Shown: one piece after another, positions 1-12,823 of the stretch
Layout of the letters: each line of letters opens with the position of its first letter
Numbering within the stretch: the stretch's first letter is position 1
Assembly: GCA_009733575.1 (NCBI GenBank)
Contig: ML769602.1
Span: 53,624 to 117,623, forward strand
Direction: 5' to 3'
DNA length: 64,000 nt
Source of the DNA: Gymnopus androsaceus JB14
Taxonomy: Eukaryota > Basidiomycota > Agaricomycetes > Agaricales > Omphalotaceae
The notes under the pieces: model-generated
Database searches by the model: none
What the model saw: the letters and a program-made list of their open reading frames with translations, nothing else
What the model was told of the DNA's origin: nothing
Translations under genes and position numbers: made by a program

Positions 1-1434
1 CATATTTGGGAAATTAACGCTAGTCATTCCAAGATTTGTGTATACTCCGTTGGCCCATTTCTCAGCAATCGAAACTCCATCTACACCTCGAATATCAATT
101 TGCGTGAGGCTTCCTGTGATGCTGTCGAAACCCGTTGCCAACACCAAGACATCGAGTTCATGTTCGACACCGTCCTCCGTCAGAATCCCCTTGTTCGTCA
201 TTCCAGATATCCCGCATTCATTGAGGTCAACTAAGGTAACGTTTGGTTGATTGAAGACTTCATAATATGACTAGCTTTGGCGTGAGCACAGCTAGTATGA
301 ATCAAGTTTGGAGAACAAACCTGCTCCAACGCAGGCCGCTTTGCTCCGACGGGATGTGGAGGGATGGTCGGCGCAAGTTTCTCTTGTAATTTCGAATCGT
401 GTATTCGTAACCTGACCTTATCCCTCCAGAAATTGTACATCTCACGATTGGCGTCCTCGTTGATTGCACAATCATTATAATTAGATACTGCAAAATTGAA
501 TCCGCCTTGAGCCCAAAGATCTTCCCAAAACAAAAGGCGCTCTTCGGGTGTAGCAGAGAATAGAGGCTTTGGATACGAATCAATTAGCAGACCAGCTAAC
601 GTGGAGCATGATTAGCATACATTTGAACGGTTATAGAGCTCTTACTGGCAGTCTGCAAGCGACGTCGAAACATCGTAGGATATAGCGCTTTCTGCTGCGC
701 CTGTACCCCCGCATCTAAGACCTTTTGCCGCATTGGGAGCGCGATGTTTGGTGTGCGTTGAAAGACGGTGAGGTAAGCTACCTCGGGTCCAACCTCCTGT
801 ATAACTTGAACTGCTGTTGCGCCAGTTCCAATGACACCGACCCGCTTGTTCTTCACATCCACACCTTCCTGTGGCCATTGCGAAGAGTGGTAGCAGATCC
901 CCTCGAACTTCTCTAGCCCATTGAAATCTGGGGTATAAGATTTGGCGGCAAAACCAACAGCCAGCACGAGGAAACGAGGGCGGACTACGAGCCGACCTTC
1001 CGTCGTTACTATCCACCGATCTGTCTGTTGATCGAAACGGGCAGCAACTACCCTGGTATTGAAAGAGACGTCCTTCTTGACGTCGAGCTTCCTATCGACA
1101 TACTGAAAGTATTCCAGCAGTTCCTTTCGACCAGGATAACCCTCCTTCCACGCCCAGTCTTGCCATAACTCCGGAATTGAAAGCTGATAGATTGTATGGA
1201 CCGTGTCTACACGAGCTCCTGGATACGCATTATGATACCAAACACCTCCAAGATCGGGTGCAGCTTCAAATATTCTCACAGAATAACCGAGCTTTCGATA
1301 ATGATAAAGCTGGTATATGCCTGAAATTCCACGCCATTCAGTACTGGCTAGAGGCGACTAGTACAGTATAAATTACCTGAAAAGCCCGCTCCAACCACCA
1401 GTACGTCCAGCTCGGTATCCTGGAGTTTCACCAT
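1..1434 (-). CDS. Baeyer-Villiger-type flavin monooxygenase, copy 1 (3' end cut by window)
   Basis: This encodes an FAD- and NADPH-dependent monooxygenase of the cyclohexanone/phenylacetone monooxygenase type, which inserts oxygen next to a ketone; the substrate cannot be read from sequence. The protein opens with MVKLQDTELDVLVVGAGFSG, giving the GxGxxG FAD-binding loop. The BVMO signature FxGxxxHxxxW(P) is present as FEGICYHSSQWP, and a second Rossmann loop is GVIGTGATAV. Later blocks are VFQRTPN, the WEDLWAQGGF region and the ATGFDSITG segment. Introns split the first exon after the FAD loop, after RRRLQT, and after LEQ. The frame stays open through every exon that can be read, so this is the only family copy in the window without visible lesions. 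The last codons lie beyond base 1. A TATAAG box on the minus strand lies about 40 bases upstream (near 1473-1480). Confidence 0.9.
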
Positions 1435-2702
1435 TGAAGTAATGTTATCTAGTGCGTACCTACCTCAAGAGGCCTTATAAGGGTGAGCCGTGGAAATCCA
1501 TAACCCCCCAGAAGCTCCTACTGAACCTTGTCCGGCCTGACTAAATGACGTCGACGCTATGATTTTAACTGACGAGAAGATAAAATTGGAGTGCTCCGTG
1601 CAAGATACGCGATGATAAAAATATGAATCCACACGGCGGAAATTAGATTGAATGAATCTTAGTAGCTCGAGAGAAGCCTTTCCCTTCCTTGTGACCTCGT
1701 TGAATCTCACCGAAATCAGTTGCTCAGACGTGATTGTAAACCTAAACGTCGGGACTCGGGATCCTATCACGCGTAAATCAGGTGAGAACTAAAAATTCAC
1801 GCGCTTGTGGCGTGGGACCCTTCTTCTCCATTTATGGAGGTTTTTTTTTGGCGCCGTGTAGGTATCCTTCTAACCAACAAAGACGGCGTTTTCGTCGCTG
1901 CTCCTGGGGCTTGGGCCAATCACGCGAAGATCTAGGAGGGCACAGGTGCAGCCCTAAATCAGCGGCTTACACGTCTAGATCTTGGCATCGATTTCCCGCA
2001 ATGCCTTCAAAGTTCAACCCAGATTGTCATCTGCATACCTGTGACAGACTTCCATTCCCCGCTGAGGCCTCTTCGCCTCCGTCGACTTGCAGGAGCGAGT
2101 CATGATCTCTTGCAGGCCTATTTATCGAATAAACACGTTTAGGGAGCTAAAGAGACATGCGTCTTGGAAGCAGAACCATTCCAAGGACGTGTTCCATTTA
2201 TAAATTTTCATAAATCCGTCACTCCTGCGCTTGCCCTTCCCGTGTGGTGAATATAGTTTGGTATTGCCTGGTATGTATGGCTCCCAGATTTCGACGCTGG
2301 TTTCGCACAATGCGGATTTTTTCGATTGCACACGGAGCTGCCGGGAGAGTACTCGTTTCCGACTTGCATGTAATTAGGCTTTTGCGATTACCACAATATC
2401 GCCATGAAGAGCAGGCGGCTTCGTGCTAAGTAGTAGTACGGAGGTCATGCATCATGCGCATCACGAGCCATGCTCATTGCCTAGTCTAGGCAAACCCAAT
2501 GCAACACTTTCAATGATGATGCTCTCTGTGTAATTCTTTTACACCTCTAGGTCGTTCGCCCACTGACAAGAAATAGAGGCCCAAGCGTGCGAAGTTCTTC
2601 CGGCTTTGTCGGTTAGGTTATACCGACCAATGTCTTTCACGTTCGCTATGCAATGGACAGCACTCTTCCCTAATCGTCGTTTACTGTCCAAGACTTGACG
2701 GA
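1435..2702. other. intergenic stretch, no confident gene
   Basis: This separates the divergent monooxygenase copy 1 and the hydrolase gene. A 107-codon plus-strand frame (1782-2105) is Arg/Ser/Cys-rich with no recognisable domain and probably opens by chance. No repeats or RNA genes are visible. Confidence 0.5.
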
Positions 2703-3948
2703 ATGGCAATTGTTATGTCTGACCGCGTATCCAAGAAACTGCTCGTTCCCCATTCCGCTGACCCTGGCTGCTCAATTGTGGGTGTCTTGGAGCAGCTCTC
2801 AGAAGCTAAACCCTGTCATGGTCGTAAAATTGCTTTGGTACGTGCTGTATACGGATATCCTTGTACTTTCGCTCATCCCTGTAAGACAGATTCTCCATGG
2901 CGCAGCAGGGTTGGTGAAACGCTTCTAGCTGCTATTACCAGATCTTAAGAATTGAATATTGAATAGCCACAAGGACTACTTGTTTCTGAAACGTCTCGCC
3001 CTCCGTCTTCCCATGGATTCCTTCCGTTTTGATTTTCGGTAAGTTTTCTTCACTGCTTTGATAAATACCACCTCTCAACTGCACCGAAAGGGGTAACCAT
3101 GAGACGCCGGGAGTTTGGAGGCAAGGGGGCCTTGCTGATGACCTCGAAGATCTCTGCGCAGTTGTAGAATTCCTCAAGGTCAACTATGGTAAACCTTTTA
3201 TCTCCCAAGTCCAAATGTTACTAACCATGACTCACTAGGCTATGTTGTTGATTTCATTGTCGGTCACTCGCGTGGTTCAATTGTGTCGTTTCGTTGGATC
3301 TGCACCTCACCAGAAGGAGCTAACATATCGGGCTTTGTCAATGCTTCAGGGAGATATCGGATGAAAGTGCGTTGTATTGAACCTTTAACAGCTCCGAATT
3401 TAATTTCCGCTTTAGAAACTGCTTGGTGTGCAATGTCATATACCCTTAAGGTTGCCCGAATAACTTTCGTCGATAGAAAGAGACGATGTTAAGCAATGGC
3501 AACAAACTATTGCCGCGGATGGTCATCACGCTTGGTCCCCTACGGTAGCTCGGAAAAAGGTGTCCTTCAAAATCTATGCCGAGGATCTGACGAACTTTGT
3601 AAACTGGGATACCTCGTTGGTCTGGGAGGCATTTCCCGCGTTTCCTGATGTTTTGACCATTCACGGCTTGTCAGACCAAGCTGTCCCTCCGTAAGTCCCA
3701 ATCATTCTTCCCGCCTTGTACCCTGATTCTACTATCCCTCTTCAAGGTATGATGCTATCATTTACGCGCGCGCTTTGAGTGAGAGACAACCGGGAACCCA
3801 CAATCTTCACTTGATGGAGGATGCAGATCACAATTTTACAGGGCGTCAGGACGAAGTAGTGGATATTATTTTAGAATGGTGGGACAAGCGAAACCAACGC
3901 GCTCTAAAGTCCGGTATCTGGATGGCGGGGATCAGAGGAAAGCTCTAG
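2703..3948 (+). CDS. alpha/beta hydrolase
   Basis: This is a serine hydrolase of the alpha/beta-hydrolase fold, cytosolic by lack of a signal peptide; the substrate is unknown. Splicing of about six short introns yields a coherent chain. KIAL joins ILHGAAG (the HG oxyanion strand), then HKDYLF, then DSFRFDFRGNHE. The nucleophile elbow follows as VGHSRGS. The acid is in IHGLSDQAVPP and the catalytic histidine in MEDADHNFTG, so the whole Ser-Asp-His triad is visible. The C-terminus ends GIRGKL at the TAG. Introns were placed by GT-AG ends that restore these motifs. The start could be the ATG at 2703 or the in-frame ATG at 2715. It stands alone, divergent from monooxygenase copy 1. Confidence 0.8.
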
Positions 3949-6765
3949 GTTACTCCTGGCTGCGATTTACCCTGTTGCATTTGTTCTGCCAGATAGAAGT
4001 TGCCGATAGTAATGAACTGATTGCATCCATCGAGTATTCGTCAATCCCTGCCGTGATGGATATTGTGACAGGGATATGTTTTGGTCCCAACTGCTCTCAA
4101 TCGCTTCTAGCGTAATCAAATGGTTTGAAAAAAAGGTGGGGAGATAATTTATTGGCTACAACGAGTATTAGGTGGTAAGTTACTACCTTCAATATCCACT
4201 ATAATTATTTGAATCTATAATCTGGCTACGACTTTGGCGTCGAAAAGTACGTGCGGGGAATTCTCGAATGTCCCGGTAATCCAGTCCATCTGCATCTAGT
4301 ATCCCTATTATACATGGCTGGGCATCCCGCGTTTGGACTGGTACCGCGTCTAGCATAGCAACCCACAACGGTGTAGGTGGGTCCAAGAAAAAAATTGGTC
4401 GGTGCAATGATTTGCACGTATTATGATGGTGATTAGAAGTGGATATGTGTGGATTATGGGGCTGCAGGGGCAGCCGTGATGGATAGTATGGTTTTTCGAC
4501 AGGCGTGAAACACCTTTTGACGATGTGAATGGTCTGAGGACCGTATCAGGAATGTTCAGAAGAACACTGGGCCAGTAGATGCCGCAGTCCCCTTTATCCC
4601 TTGGCCTTGTCCAGGCTTTCCTCCAGATGGTTTCCCACTCATTGCGAATGAAGAGTATAAAGGGTAGTGTCAAAGAGGGGACTAGTAGGTCTGCGGATTG
4701 ACCTAAACAATTGGTACTGGGAGAGGAGGCTTGGGAGGTGACTGGGAGGTAAGTGAAAACGGCGAAAGACTCTGCCTTTTATACTTATACCCAGAGGCAA
4801 ATCCCGATACAAGCGAATAGCTTTAGATCTGACACGCTTTGACTCGAATGGGCATAGGAAATCTGCAGGAAATTAACGGTTCCGTCAACGTCTCAAAGAA
4901 GAATTGGCTCTCGTAAACAGCTACAGGGATCATTGTCATCATGAATTCAAAGAAACATCGCTCCAGATGTCGTATTAGTTTGTTTCAATGTAAGCAGCTC
5001 AATGCTCGGCTTTTAATTTCAAGGTTTCATCATCCTCTTTGGGAATACTATTGTCCTAGTGGATTACACAGCTATTATTCACGCAACGCTTAACGCCTCG
5101 TGCCTCGCAAGACCTAAGTTTGACGCGTTCAGGTACTGGCGAACGGTACCAAAATGTAGCGTAGAATGATCGATCTGTTAAAGTCCTTGGCACAGCATAG
5201 AACAGTTTATTTTTGACGACCGGGGTGCGCGGGCATCCAATAGATTTTGAAGGTGTATCCAACGTACTTATGGGCGCGTACCAAGTATTGGTCGGCCTCG
5301 CTCTTGAGGTTCTACATCTTCTTTGAAATTTTACTTCCCGTCTGTCAGTCAGCCACCCGGGGGTGCTCTTACCCCGACGCGCTTAGTCGTCCACTGTCCG
5401 TTGGTGTCAAGTTGGTGTTTCCATTTTTTAATCCCGGAAATATCATGTCGGGTATATGGACCAGAATAAATCCGCAATTAGATCTGCATACCGAGTTTGA
5501 ATATGATGCGGTAGAGTCAGGGTAGAATAGCACTTTTCGCAGATGGCCTTTTTGTTTGAAGACGAAATTATCTTGGAGGTACTAAAAAACGAGTCATCTC
5601 ACTCCAGTCCGAATTTGTTTCCGTAGAGTGGATGGTCGGGCATGAAGAAGCTGTGATTCATCAAACAAAACCAACAGCTGTTCAACACCGAGCGGTAAAT
5701 CTGAGATGGTAAATTTGCAGGTCCTCCATTGGCCGAAAAAGAACCAACCGCAGCGTACTAAACCAGTCCATCTTCGAAGTGTCTTACACATCTGCGAAGG
5801 ACTCGGTTTCTAGTACTTCTTGCATTGAACACGGTCGGTCCGATCGAGAAATGAACACTTGCTAGGACAAGTTGTGGAGAAGAAGAAGTATGTGAACCAT
5901 CCGGTGAGAATGGAGATAGCAATAGTAGAATACACGCCGCCGGTACATGACCATCGACCACTCTTCGAGCGAAGACAGCGCATGTATCCGAGTCCATGTA
6001 TAAAGGAATGAAGCATGCCCGGGTTGAAAATATACGCCGTGTCTAGACCTCATGGCGAACCATTTGATAGTGAAAGATTGCTCGGAAGAAGCTGAATACT
6101 CAACGGATGTCCACAATAAGATGATTCAGCATTTTCGTGCGCTAACCTTGAGCAGTAATCTCACGAGCGGCTGAAATCATATGTACAGATTCAGAACAGC
6201 GGCGATCATGCACGAGTCAGAAACCTAGGAATTTCTAGTAGCAGAGTCATCTAGTTGGAGAAAGGCGACACGGACGAACACGAGGAGGTTGGATGATTAA
6301 ACCTGTCGCATTGAAGATGATAGCGAGACATATAGCACCCGTGGTGGCAGTCCGCAGGCTGAAAAATAAGCGGCCACTTTCAGCCAATCGTATCTTGAGG
6401 GATGATAGATGATAAGTTGATAGACTGATAGGGCGGGGAAGAAATATCTTGTTACAGTATAAGACGTTTCAGAGCAGATATGGAAAGTCGCAAAAAGATA
6501 GAGCGGGATTTTTCTTGGACCTGCATCATCGGTTAGCTTCGTACGGATGAGGTTCAAGTTGACATTTTCTATGACTCATGATATCTTGCCAATGCGACAT
6601 TCGAAATTTCTTAGTGCCCTCCATGCGAGTGGATTGATTTTTGTATTCAGCCAAGGTGCGCTAGAATATGCAGACTTTCCATACGGTACTGAATAATACT
6701 GGTACGCGATGCAAATCTGTCAGTCTACAACTGCAATCAACTTTCCTCTGGAATGAATCAGTCAA
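3949..6765. other. 2.8 kb without a confident gene
   Basis: Several minus-strand frames of 60-107 codons occur (for example 4350-4673 and 5758-6557). Some are hydrophobic, and part of 5.8-6.6 kb could be exons of a decayed membrane-protein gene. I could not join them with intron signals into a recognisable protein. No obvious repeats were seen. Confidence 0.4.
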
Positions 6766-8172
6766 TTAACAATGACATGATACGACAGGCGGGATTACAG
6801 ACATTGTTTGGTTTCCTTCCATATCCCTATGGGCATCTTGAATATCTTTCCACGAATAGATCTGTAAAAAGATGAGTTTGACTTGTAGAAAAACGTTCAA
6901 GGAGTTGCGAACCTTATGAACATATGTTTTGATAGGTCCTTTGCCGTCTTCACCAGTGATCATCTGGAGGAAATCGCGGGTGAACCTGGAACAGTAAAGG
7001 TAAACTCTTGGAATCTGCAACTGTTTCGCGCACTTTGATATAAGATCAGCCTGATAGGCAACGGTACGGGATCGAAGTGTTGAGCCTTGGATTCGGAGTC
7101 GTTTGTAAAGAATGGCTGCAATATCAAACTCGGACACCTTTGTTCCTAGAAAATGCCAATAATTTCTAGCCGAACTAATGTATATGAGGGACTCGATGCG
7201 CACCGCTCAGAAAGGCCAGCATCGTCATACGACCATCACTGGCCATCGATTCAATATTCTTGTTCCAATGGCTTTGACCGACAAAGTCGATAACCACATC
7301 AACGCCTACATTATTAGTTATTCTTTTCACTTCCTCGGCAAAATTTTGTGTTCGGTAATTGACGCCGTTCGTGGCACCGTTAGGGATATTTACCAACCAG
7401 TCTAGTTTCTCTTTGGTTGAAGCTGTTGCAATCACGGCCTTGCTGAGCTCGAATCAGCTAAACATTATATATGTGAAGAGTGAATGGGTTACCAACTTAC
7501 GCGCCTTTGACACGAGCCAACTGGATAGCGGCAATCCCAACTCCGGACGCAGCTGCATGTACGAGCACGCTCTCACCCTCCTTCATCTCTCCACAAAGAA
7601 CAAGAGCCTGGTAAGCTGTCACGAGAGCACAGTTAGGAACCACCCGAAGAAAACTTGAGGCTCATGTGAATATCGTGCCTGTTAAGAACACCTCTGGTAT
7701 ACTTGCGGCGTCGGTCCAACTGAGATGAGATGGCTTTGGCAGAAGATGGCTCTCGTTCACCGCGATGTACTCCGCATAAGCACCCTACACGAGCCTTTCC
7801 GCATTAGCATTAGTATTTTTGTAACGGCTAAATTCTCACCCCTCCAGCAATACCAAAAACCTCATCGTTGACTTTGAACTTGCTTACGCCCTCGCCGAGT
7901 GAGCTAACGGTGCCCGAAAATTCTACACCGAGGACATCAGAGGCCCCAGCAGGTACGGCATAGTTCCCATTGCGTTGAAGAATATCCATCCTGTTCAATC
8001 CGAATGCCTTGATCTGCGATGCTTCCAATAAACTTGAACCATCCAAACTCAATCGATACTAGTTGCTCACCTTGACCAATAGTTGACCATGTTCTAAGAC
8101 CGGTTCTGGTGCTTCCCCAATATAAAGGTTCTCAATCGGTCCCTTGCCGTCTTTAATGAGGATTGCGCGCAT
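6766..8172 (-). CDS. NADPH:quinone oxidoreductase, zeta-crystallin-like MDR family
   Basis: A medium-chain dehydrogenase/reductase without zinc ligands, of the quinone reductase/PIG3 type, which uses NADPH to reduce quinones or related enones in the cytosol. The start reads [20 protein letters not shown], typical of the family. [12 protein letters not shown] follows, then GVEFSGTV and [16 protein letters not shown]. The nucleotide-binding loop is [16 protein letters not shown], followed by [12 protein letters not shown] and the [10 protein letters not shown] strand. The C-terminal part includes [15 protein letters not shown] and [15 protein letters not shown], as in family members. Six or seven exons are split by short introns. 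The last residues after GNQT do not match the usual GKI ending, so the final exon boundary is uncertain. Confidence 0.88.
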
Positions 8173-9459
8173 TATGCTGGTGGTAATAAAGCAACTGAGT
8201 AAGTCATGATTTTCGTCATTGCCGGCTTTTCCCTTTCCGGTTTACTAAGCGCTCAACAAATCATGCGTAGCGCTTGAAATGATGAAATCCTGCTTAAGGA
8301 TATCACTATGAAAAAACATGCATCGCCTATCTTAAAAGGGTCGGGCTACATGCTTTGACGTCCTGTACCAAGGGTTAACCTGTATACAATATTGTGACTG
8401 GCATACTGCATAACGTCGCTCAAGCGAGCCCCTGCAACATACGGGTATCAAAAACCCTCTGTCAACACCTTTGAATGTAGCCAGTGCACAAGGTGTTGAA
8501 TTGAGATTTGCTTGGGATCTTGTAAGTGCTTCAAGTTGAAGTCTTCAATGAAAACGCAAATCCTTCCAATGTCCAAAATGCATATGTACTAACCGGAAAC
8601 GCGCCACCAAAATTGCACCGTGTCCATTCCGCTTGTTCCCCAGCAGAGATTAGAGTTCAGTATTTTCGCGGCGCACTGAGAGCTGGACAGAAGAGTTGGA
8701 ACGAGTTGTGATGCTCAAACCGTTTAACCGAAAGGCTAAACGTTTAAGGTCGCCTGGTAGTGCCAGCCTTAATGTGGTATGGAACAAGAGCGTTCCATAG
8801 CGTACGACAACTACATAATGAGTCGGATGCCGCAAAAGCCTGCTGCTACGTGTCCTTACGCGTTCCGTTGAGACTAGATTTCAATGCCAAAAGGTATATT
8901 GGACTCACTTGCTGAGCAAACGAACGTCCCACTCCAAAAACATCAATAGTGAATGCGAAGGGCATGGAAAATACAGAGACGACATCCCCGGAGTCGTTGG
9001 ATTAGTGCAGATATATCCAATAAGATGATCTTTTCGCTGTTATCGATTTCAATTTCCATTGGCTCCGTCATTGTCTTACGAACTTTGAACGCGCCGTCAG
9101 CTTTTCTAAGATCTAATAGCTTCCGAATTAAACTATTCCGAGAGGAGCCACCATATCTCCAATACCTACTTTTTAGCTGCCATTCGAGTAGTTGGCGCAG
9201 CGCTAGTCCAATGGCTTCTCCCCGAAGTCCTCGCAGGAAGCCCTATACTAGAAACAACCAACGGATGTGAGTAAACATTGAACAAGCACGGTGCATCTAT
9301 CAGATCAGCACGCGGCGAGGTCATGGAGTCTATGAAAGTCGTACGAGTCCTTGAGCGCTTGACCCTTGCTTGACCCTTGCTTGACCCTCTAGAGTCTAGA
9401 CCATAGTAAGCGTATGAAGGTAAAGGTTAGGGTCAGGCTGAAGGGTTATACAGGGTGGC
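8173..9459. other. intergenic stretch, no confident gene
   Basis: A minus-strand frame within about 8940-9120 reads like a protein fragment but is interrupted upstream by stops. Near 9358-9395 the seven-base string TTGACCC recurs at short spacing. Nothing else can be supported. Confidence 0.35.
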
Positions 9460-9530
9460 GTCAGGTGACTTTGTCACACGACTGTGACATAAGAGTCACC
9501 TGACTTCTTGAGCGCTCCGCCTATAAAAAC
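9460..9530 (+). promoter_or_regulatory. nested inverted repeat followed by TATA box
   Basis: The arms GTCAGGTGACT (9460-9470) and AGTCACCTGAC (9494-9504) are perfect inverted repeats, with an inner TGTCAC/GTGACA pair. About 18 bases later comes CTATAAAAAC (9521-9530). A pyrimidine-rich stretch and GTGAGT...GCAG-like splice signals follow, but no long reading frame. This looks like a promoter with a dyad operator, possibly driving a spliced transcript with little coding content between 9.55 and 10.1 kb. Confidence 0.45.
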
Positions 9531-10432
9531 TTTTCAGCGTCTGTTTTTTTTCTTCGTGTACATCCATCTATCCGCTCGTTCAGCCTTACCTTCCTTTCTG
9601 TGAGTTTTCATTCCTTAACCCCTTTCTTCATGATGCTCTTTGCTATGGTCCGTGTTTCCAAGAAGCGACTAGACATCGCTGCTTAATTGTGCAGACAACT
9701 TTTTACCTAGCCTTCTGATTTATTATTTTTTTCGCACATGCCTTCTGTCCTTGAGCTTTCACTGACTACTTCCTTTTCCTTTCTTTAGGTTCAGCGGCTG
9801 CTTGCTCGGTGCTTCCGTCTCGGTTTGGCCGTTCAGGATTACTTTTGCCATTCCTCTCCCGCTTCGCGACTCCGACGGTCAAAATTTTGTACTTCTGAAT
9901 CTAAACATACATTTGCAATTGACATTCACCTGCCTTTACTCTACGTGGCCCGTCGTCACCCTCATAAGTTCCCCTACTCGATGGCTTTTCATTCGCCTCT
10001 AAATGTGAGAGCTTGAGTCGCTGCTTGTAGTTCAAGCTTGAGGTATCATTGAGTAGACTCATTCATGATGAACATCTATTATTCTCTAGTGTGCCAGCCT
10101 TCAGCCACAGTTAGTGTTCAGTTCGCAAGCTTGCATTATGGAGGGCAAGTGTAGATGCAGTCGTACTTGAGACTAATCAAGCAGTTATCATATGTTCAAT
10201 CATTTCCTTCCTTCATTAAAAAAAGACAACAAGCAAAGCCCTGTAGGTAAATATGTACGTATTCCACGCAAGCGTGGTTGAATTCAAAGATTCATCATCA
10301 TCTGGATTTAAACAACTCTCCACACTGTCACTCTCTCGGAGTGACAAATTCGACACGATGGTTGGTAAAACGTGTTTTCAATCCCTAACCCATCATTCCC
10401 AAGTCCCCAAAGAAATCGGCCTATCCGGTTAT
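9531..10432 (+). other. possible spliced non-coding transcript region
   Basis: Downstream of the TATA box there are intron-like signals (GTGAGT at about 9600, TTTCTTTAG near 9780-9789). Reading frames are under 70 codons and show no domain. I cannot tell a non-coding RNA from a short-peptide gene or a decayed gene. Confidence 0.25.
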
Positions 10433-11592
10433 TTACTCGGCTGCCTGAGCAGCAGCCAACTGAGCGGAGAAGGTAGTGGATGCAGCAGGGCAACCGACAC
10501 CAGGTCCGTTCAAGTTTTGGAGAGTAACGATAGCAGCTTCGATACGGGCGGCTTGGGATGTTGCTGAGGAGTCGGTAGGGAAGGAAACAGCGACGCTAGG
10601 GTTGTTTGTTGCGTGGCCAGCAGCGACGTTGGCTTCGAGGTCCTAGAAAAGAAAAGAAACGTTCGTCAGCCTTCCAATCTTGGCTCTAGGGAACGTAAGA
10701 ATATTTACTGAGGCAAAGGTGGCGGCGTCAGGAGGGCAAGAGCAAGGAATCTTGATGTTGTTGATTCCGAGACAGTTTCCAGTACCTATAGGTATGTAAG
10801 AGATTAATTAGTGACGTTGGTCAGGAAAAGGATAAATTGGGTGAATTTGTACATACCATCTGGGGAGGTACCAGCAGTGACACCGAATGCAGGGATTAAC
10901 GAAGCAGGGACAAGGGTCGAGCTTGCGGCATCAGCAGCAGCAGCAGGAGGTGCAGCGGCGGGAGGAGCGGCAGCAGCTGCCGCTGGTGCGGGAGTAGCAT
11001 TACCTGCCTGAGCAGCAGCCAACTGAGCCTGAAACATAAAAGTCAGTAAATTGATTCAGAATTTGAAAGATAAAACGTACAGAGAAAGTCGTCGATGCAG
11101 CAGGGCAACCGACACCAGCTCCATTCAAGTTTTGAAGAGTAATGATAGAAGCTTCAATACGAGTGGCTAGGGAAGCTGCTGAGGAGTCGGTAGGGAAGGA
11201 AAGAGAGACGCTAGGGTTGTTTGTAGCGTGCCCAGCTGCAACGTTAGCGTTAAGGTCCTTATATGGAAATATTGGTTCAGCTTTCAGATCAAGCCGCTCA
11301 TAAAGGACGGAACTTACCGAGGTGAAAGTTGCGAGATCAGGAGGGCAAGAACAAGGGATCAAGATGGGTTGACCGTTTGCTCCATTAATTCCATCACAGT
11401 TACCTGTGAATATCATTAAGACAGTGTTCTTATCTAACCTTTATTGTGTGCATTACCTGTACCGTCAGGGTTTGTACCAGCAGTTACGCCAAAGGGAGGG
11501 ATCAAGTTAGCGGGGACATCACGTCGAACTGGGACGGAGGAGACAGCGGCAACAAAGGCACCAGCAGCGAACAAGGCGGTCGTGTACTTCAT
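10433..11592 (-). CDS. secreted protein with two tandem homologous domains
   Basis: A secreted protein of a mushroom family of unknown function. The signal peptide is MKYTTALFAAGAFVAAVSS, followed by a Kex2-like VRRDV site. Each domain reads GVTAGT.PDGTGNC, then IPCSCPPD.ATF, then NVAAGHATNNPSV, then FPTDSSA, and ends TLQNLNG.GVGCPAASTTFSAQLAAAQA. The two domains are joined by an Ala/Pro-rich linker encoded near 10920-11037. Each domain has the same cysteines (NC, PCSC, GC) and is split by introns at the same points. This points to an internal gene duplication that included introns. The protein ends AQAAE then TAA. No catalytic residues can be proposed. Confidence 0.85.
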
Positions 11593-12823
11593 TGTTGAAT
11601 GTAGTAGATTAAAGTCGATTTAATCCTTGTGAAGAGAGTGTGAGATGAGCCTAACGGTTTGGGCTTTGAAGTGAATGAATGTGAATTCGGAATGACCTGC
11701 TTCAAGCGAGGTAAAAGAGACTCTGTCGAAAACTTGAAAGAAGGAAGGTGAAGGAAGGAAGGAAAGAAGATGAAAGTTTTCATTCTCATGAATGCCTTTT
11801 TGTACAAGTTTCCACCAACTTAGGAACCATCAAATTTACGTAACTTCAAGAATTCAACAAGCCTTCCTTAGCCTCCTCGACCTCCCTTTCTCCGTCCTGA
11901 TTTGCGCTGAATCATCGATATCTTCTTCAAATTGACCAGACAATTCTGCTCTCTGGGTCCTACATTCGCTCTCTAGAGCTCCGAATGCTGCTAGCCCTCT
12001 AATGAACGTTTAGACGTGAAACACTCTTGATTCTGTGAATCAAATGGCGCCCTGGGCAACCGTCATTTTCTGTCTCGCATGTATGTTTTCGGTGTGTATG
12101 GCCATAACGCGCTGATGGCATATGAAGATTCAACCAAGGCTCAAGCTTTAGTACAGTATCCATTAACAACGGGTAAAAGCATATAAAGCCCCTAACTCGA
12201 TGTCGACGCGTCGCATGTGGCTACAGTAAATTGCTGCATGCGGACCTGCGGCTAGACCTCGATGCTCAGGTTTGACGCAGTCAAGGTTTCTCGGAGGTTA
12301 TGGACCCTTTTTCCTCGACCAACTTGACAACACAGACTCGCCGTGTTTATGGTCGTGTTCCTTCCGCAATGAGCTTACTTCCGATGCTGATATGGAGGAA
12401 ATAAAGCCTTGCAGTTGATCCTGCCAGCAGCGATCCGAGCTTATGGCTCTCTTTCGCCAACTTCAAGAACCTTCTCCTCATAAGGTCCTTCGCCTCCTTT
12501 GACACTGGCCATGACGCCACACTGGAAGCATAAACGGCCGCTCAACTTGCCAGCGCCCAGTCGAGCTGTGCTGTACTCGTTTGATTGGTGAGATCTTATG
12601 AAATGGCCACCCTCGATATCACTGTCTCATACATATCATCACGAGTCCAAAACCTCCTCCCATTCGGAGGTGGACCGGGCATTACTTGCCTTCCCCGGGA
12701 AGAAATCTCGGTATGACGATAGTAGCGGTGAATCCAAGCAAAAGTCAACATCAGCCCTGGATGAACTCCTTTCCTTTCTTCCAACATCTTCAAGTGCACC
12801 CTTTGCAGAGTCCCTGCTCAGCG
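11593..12823. other. intergenic stretch, no confident gene
   Basis: A GAAGGAAGG-rich purine run (about 11740-11770) lies upstream of the secreted-protein gene. Frames of 60-80 codons near 12.6-12.85 kb overlap on both strands, show no domain and precede the next gene start. Confidence 0.4.

Noticed and set aside
1782..2105. 107-codon plus-strand open frame
   Set aside because: Unusual Arg/Cys/Ser composition, no domain, no splice partners and no homologous copy in the window.
4350..4673. 107-codon minus-strand frame that looks partly protein-like
   Set aside because: It overlaps other frames of equal quality, with no recognisable motif and no exon that joins it.
10804..11037. Ala-rich plus-strand frame over the secreted-protein linker
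   Set aside because: It is the shadow of the Ala/Pro linker on the minus strand, where domains, signal peptide and introns make sense.
12413..12427. A GTTGATCCTGCCAG string like the 5' end of 18S rRNA
   Set aside because: The match ends after about 14 bases; the following sequence is unlike 18S rRNA and no rRNA genes are nearby.
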